DNA from: Orrella marina
Lineage (GTDB): Bacteria; Pseudomonadota; Gammaproteobacteria; Burkholderiales; Burkholderiaceae_B
DNA: 64,000 bases
Assembly (NCBI RefSeq): GCF_003058465.1
Contig: NZ_CP028901.1
Span: forward strand, 620,001-684,000
Direction of reading: 5' to 3'
The notes under the pieces were generated by a model, which saw only the letters and a list, made by a program, of their open reading frames with translations, was not told the origin of the DNA and made no database searches. Shown in pieces: positions 52,498 through 61,606 of this stretch. Numbering within the stretch: the stretch's first letter is position 1; each line of letters starts with the position of its first letter. The position numbers were made by a program, and so were the translations under genes.

Positions 52498-53265
52498 TCA
52501 GTGCCAGAGTTCGTCCAGTGGACTATCTTCACTGAACCGGTGCGCAATCTGCGCCTGCAGCAGTTCTGCCGTGGCGAGCGCATCAGTGACTGCGTTGTGT
52601 GGTTTGTAGAAAGGCAGGCCGTAACGTCGTCTGCTGTCGGCCAGCCGGATCGAAACAGGTTTGACGGTCTCTTTGCGGAAAAGGCGTTGCCACCAGTTGC
52701 CAGTGGGTTTGCGATTGCGATACAGGCGTGCCTCGAGCTCCATCGTATCGATCATGGGCATCTCGATTGGCTCGTGGATTAGCCGGTTGAGCGCATTATT
52801 CAGGAAGTTACGTTCAATCGCGCGACAATGCACCACCAGGACGTGACCGGCAATGGCTTGCAGGAGCGGGCCCAGCACTTCCAGGAGTTCCGGCGCGTTC
52901 TCGACCTGCGAGTGGGTAATTCCATGCAGTGTCACCGATTCGTCGGCAAGCGGCACATGCGGCTGGACGATCCAGTGTTGCGCCTTGCTTGACTCGATCA
53001 TCCTGAGAGTCATGGGCAGCATCCCGATGCTGACGATGCCGTCCCTGGCGGGATTCAGACCTGTGGTTTCCACATCCATGGCCATCAGTGGAACGTCCTT
53101 GATGGGTGTCTGCCCACTGACCATGCCTGCTTCGTAATACGCACGCAGACGCGGGTCGTTCGCTTGTCTGGCGAGTGCTTCGAACCGGCCTTTCCAGTCG
53201 ATTGATCCAGTCTCGGGCATGTTGTTGCGTTCGCGCGGAAGGTGCAAGAGGCTGCCGTGTAACAA
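52498..53265 (-). CDS. DnaQ-like 3'-5' exonuclease
   Basis: Up to 255 residues. A TTG at 53265 has a GGAG site at good distance; an ATG at 53220 would give 240 residues. The DEDDh exonuclease motifs are visible: MAMDVETTGLNPARDGIVSIGMLP (first Asp and Glu), LVVHCRAIERNFLN (second Asp replaced by Ile-Glu context) and the C-terminal KPHNAVTDALATAELL (His and Asp). The neighbour on the same strand is a cNMP-CBS-DUF294 protein, a pairing seen in many proteobacteria. The role of the pair is not established. It is not the replicative epsilon subunit. Confidence 0.85.
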   Translation of the reverse strand: MLHGSLLHLPRERNNMPETGSIDWKGRFEALARQANDPRLRAYYEAGMVSGQTPIKDVPLMAMDVETTGLNPARDGIVSIGMLPMTLRMIESSKAQHWIVQPHVPLADESVTLHGITHSQVENAPELLEVLGPLLQAIAGHVLVVHCRAIERNFLNNALNRLIHEPIEMPMIDTMELEARLYRNRKPTGNWWQRLFRKETVKPVSIRLADSRRRYGLPFYKPHNAVTDALATAELLQAQIAHRFSEDSPLDELWH

Positions 53266-53298
53266 ATGGATTCTCCTACGACAAGGGCTAAACCGGAA

Positions 53299-55155
53299 TC
53301 AGTTGGCCCGATTGGGCTGGTAGCGAAACTTCAGGTATTTCTGAGCGTTTGACAGAATCAGGAACGCATCACGCAGGCTCTTGCGATCAAAATCCGACAG
53401 ATTGTCGGGTTCGATGCTGTTGTCTGCTTCCTGGCCGTTGGCGATTTCTTCCGCCTGGTGACGAGCACGGGTGATCGAAATGAACTCAAGCGCATCCCGC
53501 AAGTCCTGTCCGCGACCTCGCGGAAGGATCTGGGCCTGCTCGATGTCATCGATGCGCTCGAAAGAGTTGCGTGCCCTCGATCCGATTGCCAGCGCATGCA
53601 CCCTGATCAGATCCGTCAATGGTGCGGTGCCACGGCGTTTGATGTTGATGGTTCGGGAGTGGCGGCCATCAGCTTCGACTACGAACTCCTTGAAGAATCC
53701 GATGGGCGGTGTGCGAAGCAGGGCGTTGCGGGCCATGGACGCGAGGAACCGGCTGTTGCCCTTGGCCTTGCGTGCAATCAGTGCACGCAGCGTTTCGGCC
53801 AGATCATTGCTCCCGTAAACGCCTTCAAGGTCAAAGAATATATTGCTGTCAAGCAGTGACTGCGGACTGGGTTTTTCTATCCAGTCGGAGAAATACTGCT
53901 GCCAGACGTGCAGGGGTTGACGCCATTTCTTGTTGGTGGCCATGACGCCACCCGAGCAATAGGTGTAGCCACAGCGCGCCAGACCATCACTGACAAAGCG
54001 TGCAAGACTTTCAAAATAAGCGTCGTGCTGGTCTGGATTGAAACGGTTGTCCAGAATCAACGCATTGTCCTGATCGGTCACGATCAGTTGCTCCTGACGT
54101 GCCATGCTGCCCATTGCCAGAAAGCAGTATGGAACCGGTGCCGGCCCAAGCTCCTGATGTGCAAGTTCGAGCAGTCGCTGTTTGTGTGCACGGCCGATCG
54201 CTGCCATGGCACTACCCACCATGTGCGAGCTGGCATCCTGTTTGACCATGCGCACAAAGCTTGATTGGACTTCAGGTAGCAGTGTCGCAAGGTCGTCTAC
54301 TGTCTGCTGCTGAAATATCCGGCTGACAACAAACAGACTGTTGCGAGACTCGTAATGGAGGATGTCGGACAGGGCCAGCACCCCCATGGGTCGACCGTGT
54401 TTGACCACTGGCAGGTGATGGATGTTGTGATGCAGCATGGCCAGCATGGCTTCGAAGGCTAACTGGTCTGCCTTGACCGACACGGGGTCGGTCGTCATGA
54501 TCTCGGCAACAGGGGTTTCGTAGGACAAGCCTTTGGCAACAGCCCGGTTGCGAATGTCCCGGTCTGTGACGATACCCACCATTCGCTCTGCATCGGTGAT
54601 GAGCAGCGACGATACGCCGTGTTCGCTCATGATGCTGGCGGCTTGCATCAGGCTGGTTTCTTTTTGGGTGCAAACAGGCTCTTTTGCCAGCAACGTGGCG
54701 ACCTGTGTGGACATCAGCTCGTTGGCCTGCTCGGACTTTGACACAACTGTTCGCAAGCGAGTGCTGTCTTTGACTTCAACCAGATCCGCGAAAGCCTCGT
54801 GATTCTCGAAGATCTCCAGAAACAGGCTGTCGGGAATCACGTAGAGCAGAGAATCCTCGATTGCGGTCGCCGGATAGCGGACGGTGCGTCGTTGAAGTAA
54901 CCCGGACTCTCCAAAATGCCCACCTTCGTTCAGTCGGTTATAGAGCGTACCATCACGTCTGTAAATTTCGACAGCACCGCTGCGAACAATGAACCAGTGA
55001 TGCAGTGGTTCCCCAAACTGGAAGATTGCGGTGCCCGATTTGGCGTAACGAACGTCGACTGCGCGTGCCACATCCTTGAGTACATCCTCCGGCAGCGCAG
55101 AGTAGGGCATGTGTTTCTGCAGAAAGTCGAGAATTTCGAGTTGTTCGCTTTCCAT
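53299..55155 (-). CDS. cNMP-binding/CBS/DUF294 nucleotidyltransferase-like protein
   Basis: A 618-residue cytoplasmic protein with AAGG before the ATG. Order: a cyclic-nucleotide-binding domain (about 15-130; GEPLHHWFIVRSGAVEIYRRDG and GGHFGESGLLQ), two CBS domains (about 155-285; ASIMSEHGVSSLLITDAERMVGIVTDRDIRNRA and HHLPVVKHGRPMGVLALSDIL), then the DUF294 nucleotidyltransferase-like domain (about 310-450; FLAMGSMARQEQLIVTDQDNALI), with the GS...D.D motif, and a C-terminal helical output domain. Resembles GlnD-type architecture. Probably senses nucleotides and modifies or binds a partner, with the DnaQ-like protein 33 bp downstream. Confidence 0.92.
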   Translation of the reverse strand: MESEQLEILDFLQKHMPYSALPEDVLKDVARAVDVRYAKSGTAIFQFGEPLHHWFIVRSGAVEIYRRDGTLYNRLNEGGHFGESGLLQRRTVRYPATAIEDSLLYVIPDSLFLEIFENHEAFADLVEVKDSTRLRTVVSKSEQANELMSTQVATLLAKEPVCTQKETSLMQAASIMSEHGVSSLLITDAERMVGIVTDRDIRNRAVAKGLSYETPVAEIMTTDPVSVKADQLAFEAMLAMLHHNIHHLPVVKHGRPMGVLALSDILHYESRNSLFVVSRIFQQQTVDDLATLLPEVQSSFVRMVKQDASSHMVGSAMAAIGRAHKQRLLELAHQELGPAPVPYCFLAMGSMARQEQLIVTDQDNALILDNRFNPDQHDAYFESLARFVSDGLARCGYTYCSGGVMATNKKWRQPLHVWQQYFSDWIEKPSPQSLLDSNIFFDLEGVYGSNDLAETLRALIARKAKGNSRFLASMARNALLRTPPIGFFKEFVVEADGRHSRTINIKRRGTAPLTDLIRVHALAIGSRARNSFERIDDIEQAQILPRGRGQDLRDALEFISITRARHQAEEIANGQEADNSIEPDNLSDFDRKSLRDAFLILSNAQKYLKFRYQPNRAN

Positions 55156-55229
55156 GGCTTACCTTGCTGGGTGATCTTCGTGAAACGGAGGAGGCAGAGG
55201 ATGAGTGAGTGACAGGTCAGGTCAAATTC

Positions 55230-55269
55230 TGAGGGACTTGTGATGCATGTTGCAGCCACAAGTCCCTCA
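55230..55269 (-). terminator. Perfect 13-bp stem-loop after the BCCT gene
   Basis: TGAGGGACTTGTG (55230-55242) pairs with CACAAGTCCCTCA (55257-55269). It is 43 bp past the BCCT stop at 55312 on the minus strand, and the downstream strand reads GAATTTG, so only a weak T-run is present. Confidence 0.6.
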
Positions 55270-55311
55270 AGGTAACACCCTGGGTCAAACAGACGACCTG
55301 GGCTGTTTGGG

Positions 55312-56952
55312 TCAGGGCTTGCCTGGGCGAGGTTCGCTCATCAGACCCTTGATGAGCGAGGCCGTAGCGACCAGCAATACCAACGTAAATGGAAATCCGG
55401 TTGATACCGCCATGGCCTGCAAGGCCACGAGACCGCCACCCATGACCAGCGCAATCGCGACCAGTCCTTCGAAAGTGCACCAGAACACCCGCTGAGGCGC
55501 TGGAGATTCCACTTTACCACCTGAGGCAATCACGTCAATCACCAGTGAGCCGGAATCCGACGAGGTGACAAAGAACACGACTACCAGAATAATGGCGATG
55601 AACGATGTGATCTGTGCCAGCGGCAATGCTTCCAGCATCAGAAAGATCTGCAGCGGGAGCTCGCCTTCAGTGACAGCCAGATACTTCTGCTTGACGACCT
55701 GACTGATGGCGGTGGTACCGAACACGGTCATCCAGAGTACGCAGGCCAGTGAAGGAACGATCAGGACCGAGACAATGAACTCCCGCACAGACCGTCCACG
55801 CGACACACGTGCGATGAACATGCCGACAAAGGGTGACCATGAAATCCACCAGGCCCAGTAGAACCCGGTCCATCCTTGAGAAAAGTTTGCGTCCTCTCGT
55901 CCGAACGGGTTGCTCAGCTCTGGCAGAAAACTGACGTAGGCCCCCAGGTTACTGAAAAAGCCCTTCACGATATCGAGCGTTGGACCCACGAAAATCACAA
56001 AAAACAGCAGCACGACGGCCAGGACCATGTTGATCTCGGACAGTCGCTTGACGCCTGCATCCAGACCCGCCAGAACAGAAAACAGCGCGATCGCTGTGAT
56101 GGCGATGATCAGCAGGATCTGCATGGTGTCGCCAAGCGGCAGACCAAACAGGTAGTGCAGACCAGCGGCAGCTTGAGAAGATCCTAGTCCCAGTGAGGTC
56201 GCCAGACCAAACATGGTCGCCAGCACCGCCAGAATGTCTATCACATGGCCTGGCCAGCCCCAGACCCGCTCGCCGAGCAACGGGTAGAACACCGAGCGGA
56301 TGGTCAGGGGCAGACCTTTGTTAAATGAAAAAATCGCAAGACCCAGCGCAAGCACGGCGTAAATCGCCCAGGGATGCAGCGCCCAGTGGTAGATCGTTGC
56401 TGCCATGGCCAGACTTTGAGCAGCAGCGGCATCGCCTGCAGCGGCACCCAGTGGCGCCCAGTCGGTTCTGGCACCGTTCTCAACGGTTGTGCCGCCCATG
56501 GCGGTGCCAAAGTGTGCCAGCGGCTCGGACACGCCGTAGAACATCAGACCAATACCCATACCAGCTGCAAACAGCATGGAGAACCAGCCTGCGTAAGAGT
56601 AGTCTGGCTTGGCTTCGGTGCCGCCAATCCTGACCTTGCCCAATGGCGAGATGGCGATCACGATGCAGACGATGACAAATATGTTGCCAGCAATGATGAA
56701 GAACCAGTCCAGGTTTGAGGTTAGCCATCCCCGAAGACTGCTAAACATCGGTTCGGCCTGATCTTTGAATGCCAGAGTGAGAACGACAAATGCAATCACC
56801 ATGGCAGCCGAGACGGCAAACACCCGGTTGTGAATATCCAGACCAAACGGTCCGACGTTCATGACAATATTGTCTTGACCAACTGTGTAGTCGGTATTGA
56901 TGGGGTTGACGTCCCCATCTGGAACCATGGGGTCCTTTTTGGTGTCAGTCAC
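55312..56952 (-). CDS. BCCT-family betaine/choline/carnitine transporter
   Basis: A 546-residue permease with 12 transmembrane helices; GTG start at 56952 behind GGAGGT. BCCT landmarks: GWFSMLFAAGMGIGLMFYGVSEPLAHF (the Gly-rich helix 3 region) and TGFYWAWWISWSPFVGMFIARVSRGRSVREFI, the signature segment with the Trp cage for trimethylammonium groups. There is no long C-terminal osmosensing tail, so it is probably a nutrient or exchange carrier rather than a stress-activated BetP. It may import betaine-like substrates. The neighbouring aldehyde dehydrogenase operon is on the same strand but 530 bp upstream. Confidence 0.95.
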   Translation of the reverse strand: MTDTKKDPMVPDGDVNPINTDYTVGQDNIVMNVGPFGLDIHNRVFAVSAAMVIAFVVLTLAFKDQAEPMFSSLRGWLTSNLDWFFIIAGNIFVIVCIVIAISPLGKVRIGGTEAKPDYSYAGWFSMLFAAGMGIGLMFYGVSEPLAHFGTAMGGTTVENGARTDWAPLGAAAGDAAAAQSLAMAATIYHWALHPWAIYAVLALGLAIFSFNKGLPLTIRSVFYPLLGERVWGWPGHVIDILAVLATMFGLATSLGLGSSQAAAGLHYLFGLPLGDTMQILLIIAITAIALFSVLAGLDAGVKRLSEINMVLAVVLLFFVIFVGPTLDIVKGFFSNLGAYVSFLPELSNPFGREDANFSQGWTGFYWAWWISWSPFVGMFIARVSRGRSVREFIVSVLIVPSLACVLWMTVFGTTAISQVVKQKYLAVTEGELPLQIFLMLEALPLAQITSFIAIILVVVFFVTSSDSGSLVIDVIASGGKVESPAPQRVFWCTFEGLVAIALVMGGGLVALQAMAVSTGFPFTLVLLVATASLIKGLMSEPRPGKP

Positions 56953-57483
56953 GATTTGACCTCCGTGAGAGCGCCGCTAGGTGGGCACAGGTTCTTGGTA
57001 AAGTGCCGGATCCAGACGTTGCGCAGGACGCTTTGAGGTGCTGCCTTGATCAAGGACTGACTCCCCAGAGCACTGGCTTCGGTCAGACGGCCGGAACGCA
57101 AAAGTGCCTTACGGTAACATGAGGTTACATGTCACTAATAGTTCGATCCTGCATTTAAGCCATGTTTCGAGGGTAAAGCCTGAGGCGGGTGCATTCAGAA
57201 GGTTGTTTGCTTTCCATCCAGTGCAATAGCGAGCACCGACCAGATGATCAGATTGTCGGACTGAAACTGTCCGAATCATTTTGCTGGTGCAAATCAAAAC
57301 AGCTGTGCAGGCTTGTTGCAAATTTGCTATAACGGTGCCCTGGCATGCGCCCATGCACCCCGTCCAAACCACATTCACGCCCACAGTCAAATTTTGCGGA
57401 CGAGCCCGGGCTAGCGTCTGCCAGCCTGGACCTTTTCAGCAGGCCAGGGTGCGTCAGACTGGTCAGGATCACTTGGTGCGGGT
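56953..57483. other. Intergenic region, no gene supported
   Basis: About 530 bp between the alpha/beta hydrolase (minus strand, ending at 57484) and the BCCT gene start (minus strand). It holds the BCCT promoter. No repeat, RNA or coding feature is recognised. Confidence 0.5.
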
Positions 57484-58212
57484 TCAATCCGGAGTTGCCA
57501 GCAGCAGTCTGGCGAGGTCTTCCGCGTGCGTCACCATGGCGTCATGGCCTGCCTGCATCTCGATGTAGGTCCAGTCTTTGCGGGATTGCGCGTACTCCCG
57601 ACTCGAGGTTGTCGGCCCGTAATATGGCGTGACCGCAATATACGTGGTCGGCAGACCATTTCCAGTCGGATGCCTCAGAGGCAGGCGGTCTTCGTAAGTT
57701 GACATCGGATGTGGGGTGCAGCGTTCACGCAACCACTGGGCGTCGGTCGGGTCCGTCACGCCGAACATCTCTGGTGGAGGAACCGCCATGGTCAGTCCGC
57801 CAGAGGTTGCAAGAGACTCCTCCTGACGAGCCCTCGCGACTGCTGGCGGTAAAATGTCGAACGGACTCTCGCCGTCTTGCACAATCAGACTGTCCAGGTA
57901 GACCAGTTGCGAGATTCGGTCGGGCATGCGATCAGCCAGCCCGGTGATGGTGATTCCACCAAAGCTGTGACCCACCAGAATGACATCGTGCAGATCTTCC
58001 CAGAAGATCAGGTTGGCGATGTCATCGATAAAGACATCGAGTCCCAGCCCCGGTTGTAGCAGGTGAGATCGCTCGCCAAGTCCAGTCTGGGTCGGGGTGT
58101 AGACGTCATGGCCGGCGGCACGCAGCAGGGGCGTCAGTTTTTTCCAGCACCAGCCACCGTGGCAAGCACCGTGGACCAGCACGAAGGGCCGTTTTTTCTG
58201 AATATCGGTCAT
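57484..58212 (-). CDS. Alpha/beta hydrolase, methylesterase-like
   Basis: About 242 residues from the ATG at 58212, preceded by AAGGAAA. The fold's oxyanion HG motif is FVLVHGACHGGWCWKKL, the nucleophile elbow is ILVGHSFGGITITG and the catalytic His is in MQAGHDAMVTHAEDLARLLL. The His-Gly-Ala-x-His-Gly-x-Trp-x-Trp start groups it with plant salicylate methylesterases and bacterial pyrethroid/EstC-type esterases. It is the last gene of the minus-strand TRAP/ALDH cluster and may release a carboxylic acid from an ester before or after uptake. Confidence 0.88.
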   Translation of the reverse strand: MTDIQKKRPFVLVHGACHGGWCWKKLTPLLRAAGHDVYTPTQTGLGERSHLLQPGLGLDVFIDDIANLIFWEDLHDVILVGHSFGGITITGLADRMPDRISQLVYLDSLIVQDGESPFDILPPAVARARQEESLATSGGLTMAVPPPEMFGVTDPTDAQWLRERCTPHPMSTYEDRLPLRHPTGNGLPTTYIAVTPYYGPTTSSREYAQSRKDWTYIEMQAGHDAMVTHAEDLARLLLATPD

Positions 58213-58298
58213 GGAGAAATTTCCTTGCGAGTTTCTGATCAGATCCGCCGGCACGCTTGCTACATGACGGATCCTGCCTGAAACGCGGATTGTATGAC

Positions 58299-59849
58299 TC
58301 AGGCGTACCGGGTTGTGATCGTCTTGATTGTCGTGAAGCTCAACAGCCCCTCAAACCCCTTTTCTCGACCGTGTCCAGAATGTTTGACCCCGCCGAAAGG
58401 AAGTTCGATGCCGCCACCGGCGCCGTAATTATTGATGAACACCTGGCCAGCCTGAATGCGGTGCGCTACACGAAGCGCCCGTGAACCATCCTGGGTCCAG
58501 ACACTTGCCGCCAGACCATATGGCGTGCCATTGGCCAGACTGACTGCGTCGTCTTCGTCCCGAAACGAATAGGCGGTCAGTATCGGCCCAAAAATCTCCT
58601 GCTGCTCGAGTTGATGTTCAAGCGGCACCCGGTGGATCAGCATGGGTGCCAGATAGAAACCACCAGCAGGAAGGTCATCGGGTAGGCTGGCGCTGGCAGC
58701 GATACGCAGTTTGTCCGACTCAGCCAGCTTCACAAATCGCTGGACGCGATCGCGTTGCGGACCGCTGATCAGCGGTCCGCAGTGCGGATCAGATGCCCCG
58801 GGTCCAACCGTCAGTTCGCGAATTCTTGCTGCCAGTGTCTCGATGACTTCGTCGTAAATATCACGGTGTATCAGGACCCTGCTGCCAGCCGTGCAGGTTT
58901 GTCCGCCGTTCTGGATGATGGCGTTTACGACGGTAGGGATGGCTTCTTTAAGGTTGGCGTCTGAAAACAGAATCTGGGGTGACTTGCCACCGAGTTCAAG
59001 TGTCACAGGCACATGGTTACGCGCAGCAGCCTGTGCGACGTGGGAGCCGGTCGCGTTTGAACCCGTAAAAGAGATGTGGTCGATCCCGGGATGGGCGGCG
59101 AGAGCCGAGCCCGTTCGTGCGCCATCTCCGGTGACAATGTTCAACGCGCCAGCCGGCAATCCGGCTTCGATGCCAAGCCGGGTGAGTGCAAGTGGTGTCA
59201 TGCACGCAAGCTCGGCCGGCTTGCATACGCAGGCGTTGCCAGCCGCGAGGGATGCCGCCACGCTGCGCCCATAAATCTGGGCGGGATAGTTCCACGGAAT
59301 GATGTGGGCAGTGACACCAAGCGGAACCCGGATGGCCATCACACTGGTATCGAGGGAATATGGAATGGTCTGTCCATGGATTTTGTCAGCTGCACTGCCG
59401 TAGTACTCAAAGTAGCGCGCACACGCCCGGATGTCGCTGTTTGCCTGGCTGATGGGTTTGCCCGTATCTCGGCACTCGAGCTCAGCCAGTTTCTCGAGAT
59501 CGCGCAGAATCAGGTTTGACCAGCTCATCAGAATGCGGCCCCGTTCTGTCGCCGTCAGATGTCCCCAGTCCGTCTCAAAGGATTGACGTGCCGTGCGTAC
59601 GGCCTTGTCGACATCGCGCTCGGTTCCAAAGGGAACAGTCGCAAAAGTCTCTCCCGTTGACGGGTCCAGAACATCAATAGTTTCACCGTCGCTCGCGCTG
59701 ACGGCTTCCTTGCCGATGATCATCAATTCATGCGTGATATCAATAGGTTCTTTGCTTTCTGTCTGGGGACGGGTTGCCGTTGATCCAGCATCTCGAGACT
59801 GGGCTTGCTCAGGATGCTTCAGGACTGGATTGTTGTTCTGTTCATGCAT
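58299..59849 (-). CDS. NAD(P)-dependent aldehyde dehydrogenase
   Basis: A 516-residue enzyme; the first about 40 residues are non-conserved and the true start may be later. Landmarks: ITAHIIPWNYPAQI style region (VTAHIIPWNYPAQI), the coenzyme loop ISFTGSNATGSHVA, the general-base Glu in VTLELGGKSPQ, the catalytic Cys in GGQTCTAGSRVL, and GPILTAYSF. Fits betaine- or aminobutyraldehyde-type dehydrogenases (about 480-490 residues). The start is only 11 bp after the TRAP large permease stop, so the two are cotranscribed, and the imported compound may be oxidised here. Confidence 0.93.
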   Translation of the reverse strand: MHEQNNNPVLKHPEQAQSRDAGSTATRPQTESKEPIDITHELMIIGKEAVSASDGETIDVLDPSTGETFATVPFGTERDVDKAVRTARQSFETDWGHLTATERGRILMSWSNLILRDLEKLAELECRDTGKPISQANSDIRACARYFEYYGSAADKIHGQTIPYSLDTSVMAIRVPLGVTAHIIPWNYPAQIYGRSVAASLAAGNACVCKPAELACMTPLALTRLGIEAGLPAGALNIVTGDGARTGSALAAHPGIDHISFTGSNATGSHVAQAAARNHVPVTLELGGKSPQILFSDANLKEAIPTVVNAIIQNGGQTCTAGSRVLIHRDIYDEVIETLAARIRELTVGPGASDPHCGPLISGPQRDRVQRFVKLAESDKLRIAASASLPDDLPAGGFYLAPMLIHRVPLEHQLEQQEIFGPILTAYSFRDEDDAVSLANGTPYGLAASVWTQDGSRALRVAHRIQAGQVFINNYGAGGGIELPFGGVKHSGHGREKGFEGLLSFTTIKTITTRYA

Positions 59850-59860
59850 GATTGAAAAAC

Positions 59861-61537
59861 CTATCGAGGGCTGGATGGGCTGACCGGAGAAGGACCGACA
59901 GGGGAAGGGCCGACAGGGGAAGGGCCGACAGGGGAAGGACCAACAGGAGAAGGACCGACAGGAGAAGGACCGACAGGAGAAGGACCGACAGGAGAAGGAC
60001 CAACAGGAGAAGGACCAACAGGAGAAGGACCAACAGGAGAAGGACCGACAGGGGAAGGACCAACAGGAGAAGGACCAACAGGAGAGGGACTAACAGGAGA
60101 GGGACTAACAGGAGAGGGACTAACAGGAGAAGGACCGACAGGAGAAGGACCAACAGGAGAAGGACCAACAGGAGAAGGACCAACAGGAGAAGGACCGACA
60201 GGAGAGGGACCCGGGGCCGGTACGCTACTGGGGGAGAGGGCGGGAGCGGGAGCTGGGTCACTCGCATAAACAGCGTCACGTAGTCCCAAGCTGATGGGCG
60301 GAAAGTAAGAAATCATCATCAGGCAGGTGATGATCACGAGCACAAACGGGATCAGTGACTTGATGACCTGCTCCAGCGAAATTCTGGCAACAGTGCAGGC
60401 TGCGAACAAATTCACTCCAAATGGTGGCGTGATCATGCCGAGCGCCAGGTTGACCACCATGATGATCCCGAAATGAATCGGATCGATTCCGAAATAGATG
60501 GCAACCGGGGTCAGAATAGGCGCCAGCACAATGATGGCTGCCGATGTCTCGATGAACATGCCGATCACGAACAGCGCCGCGTTGACACCGATCAGGAACA
60601 TTGCCGGTGAACTCAGCACCTCCACTAGCCAGCGACCAATCGCATCCGGGATCCCGGCGCGAGTGATCAGAAACGCAAACAGGCCGGCATTGGCAATGAT
60701 GAACATGATCACCGCACTGGTGATGACAGACTGCTTGAGCACCGCATAGACTTGGCGTACTGTTAGCTCGCGGTGCATGACAAAGCCAATGAACAGTGCG
60801 TAGAAAACTGCAACAACCGAGGCTTCAGTAGGCGTGAAGATGCCGCCGTAGATGCCCCCGAGAATGATTACCGGCATTAACAGGGCCCATCCAGCCTTGC
60901 GGGTCGCAACCAGCACACTGCTGCGGCCCTCGCGGTCCTGCTTGCCCCAGCCTTTGATCTTGCAGTCAATGTAGATATAGAGCATCAGTGCCGAGCCGAT
61001 CAGCAGGCCTGGCACGATACCGGCGATAAACAACTCGCCAATGGAGACTTCCGCTGCCACGCCAAACAGGATCATGGGAATTGATGGCGGAATCACCACG
61101 CCGAGTTCGGCCGAGGTAGCCTGTAGCGAGGCGGCATACGGACGCGGGTACCCGTGTTTGACGAGTGCGGGAATCAGGATCGCACCGATGGCGAAGGTGG
61201 TTGCGACCGATGAGCCTGATACGGCTGCAAAAATCATGCAGGTGAGCACGGTGGTCATGGGCAGGCCGCCTTGCACTCCGCCCACCAGACTCTTGGCAAA
61301 ATCCACCAGCCGGTAGGAAATACCTCCTACCTGCATCAGGTTTCCAGCCAGTATGAAAAACGGAATCGCCGCCAGCGGAAACTTGTCGATTGCCGTGAAC
61401 ATTTCCTTGGGAGCGATGATCAGGCGTGCCGGGTCAAACAGAGCCAGGCCAATGACGGCTGACCCACCAATCGAGACGGCAATGGACACGCTGAACGCGA
61501 ATCCAAGCAGCATGGTAATCAGAAGGGTTAACGGCAT
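59861..61537 (-). CDS. TRAP transporter large permease with (GPSPV)n tail
   Basis: About 558 residues from the ATG at 61537; upstream frame not needed. Residues 1 to about 426 are a normal DctM permease: [72 protein letters not shown] and [25 protein letters not shown] are family motifs. The last about 130 residues are abnormal: [19 protein letters not shown] leads into about 22 [10 protein letters not shown] pentapeptides, encoded by a 15-bp tandem repeat, ending SPSSPR. DctM normally stops about 426 residues in. The tail follows the last transmembrane helix, so its side of the membrane is uncertain. It may hamper or anchor the carrier. Confidence 0.9.
   Translation of the reverse strand: MPLTLLITMLLGFAFSVSIAVSIGGSAVIGLALFDPARLIIAPKEMFTAIDKFPLAAIPFFILAGNLMQVGGISYRLVDFAKSLVGGVQGGLPMTTVLTCMIFAAVSGSSVATTFAIGAILIPALVKHGYPRPYAASLQATSAELGVVIPPSIPMILFGVAAEVSIGELFIAGIVPGLLIGSALMLYIYIDCKIKGWGKQDREGRSSVLVATRKAGWALLMPVIILGGIYGGIFTPTEASVVAVFYALFIGFVMHRELTVRQVYAVLKQSVITSAVIMFIIANAGLFAFLITRAGIPDAIGRWLVEVLSSPAMFLIGVNAALFVIGMFIETSAAIIVLAPILTPVAIYFGIDPIHFGIIMVVNLALGMITPPFGVNLFAACTVARISLEQVIKSLIPFVLVIITCLMMISYFPPISLGLRDAVYASDPAPAPALSPSSVPAPGPSPVGPSPVGPSPVGPSPVGPSPVGPSPVSPSPVSPSPVSPSPVGPSPVGPSPVGPSPVGPSPVGPSPVGPSPVGPSPVGPSPVGPSPVGPSPVGPSPVGPSPVGPSPVSPSSPR
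59886..60213. repeat. 15-bp tandem repeat, about 21 complete units
   Basis: Unit consensus on the plus strand is GGAGAAGGACCAACA, with single-base variants (GGGGAAGG, CCGACA, GAGAGGGACTAACA). 21 units of exactly 15 bp run from 59886 to 60200, followed by a partial unit to about 60213. The minus strand codes the GPSPV pentapeptide tail. The 15-bp period keeps every frame open, giving false frames on the plus strand and in another minus frame. Length changes would alter the tail without a frameshift. The plus strand is purine-rich. Confidence 0.97.
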
Positions 61538-61606
61538 GGTGAAACCTGCGTCAGGTAAGCAAATGCGTTCGAAACGCAATCAGTCATTGCCAGCATGTGT
61601 GGCTGA

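Noticed and set aside
59842..60283. Arg-rich plus-strand frame and Leu/Val-rich minus-strand frame across the 15-bp repeat
   Set aside because: The 15-bp unit has no stop in these frames, so they stay open by construction. Only the minus frame continuous with the TRAP permease has independent support.
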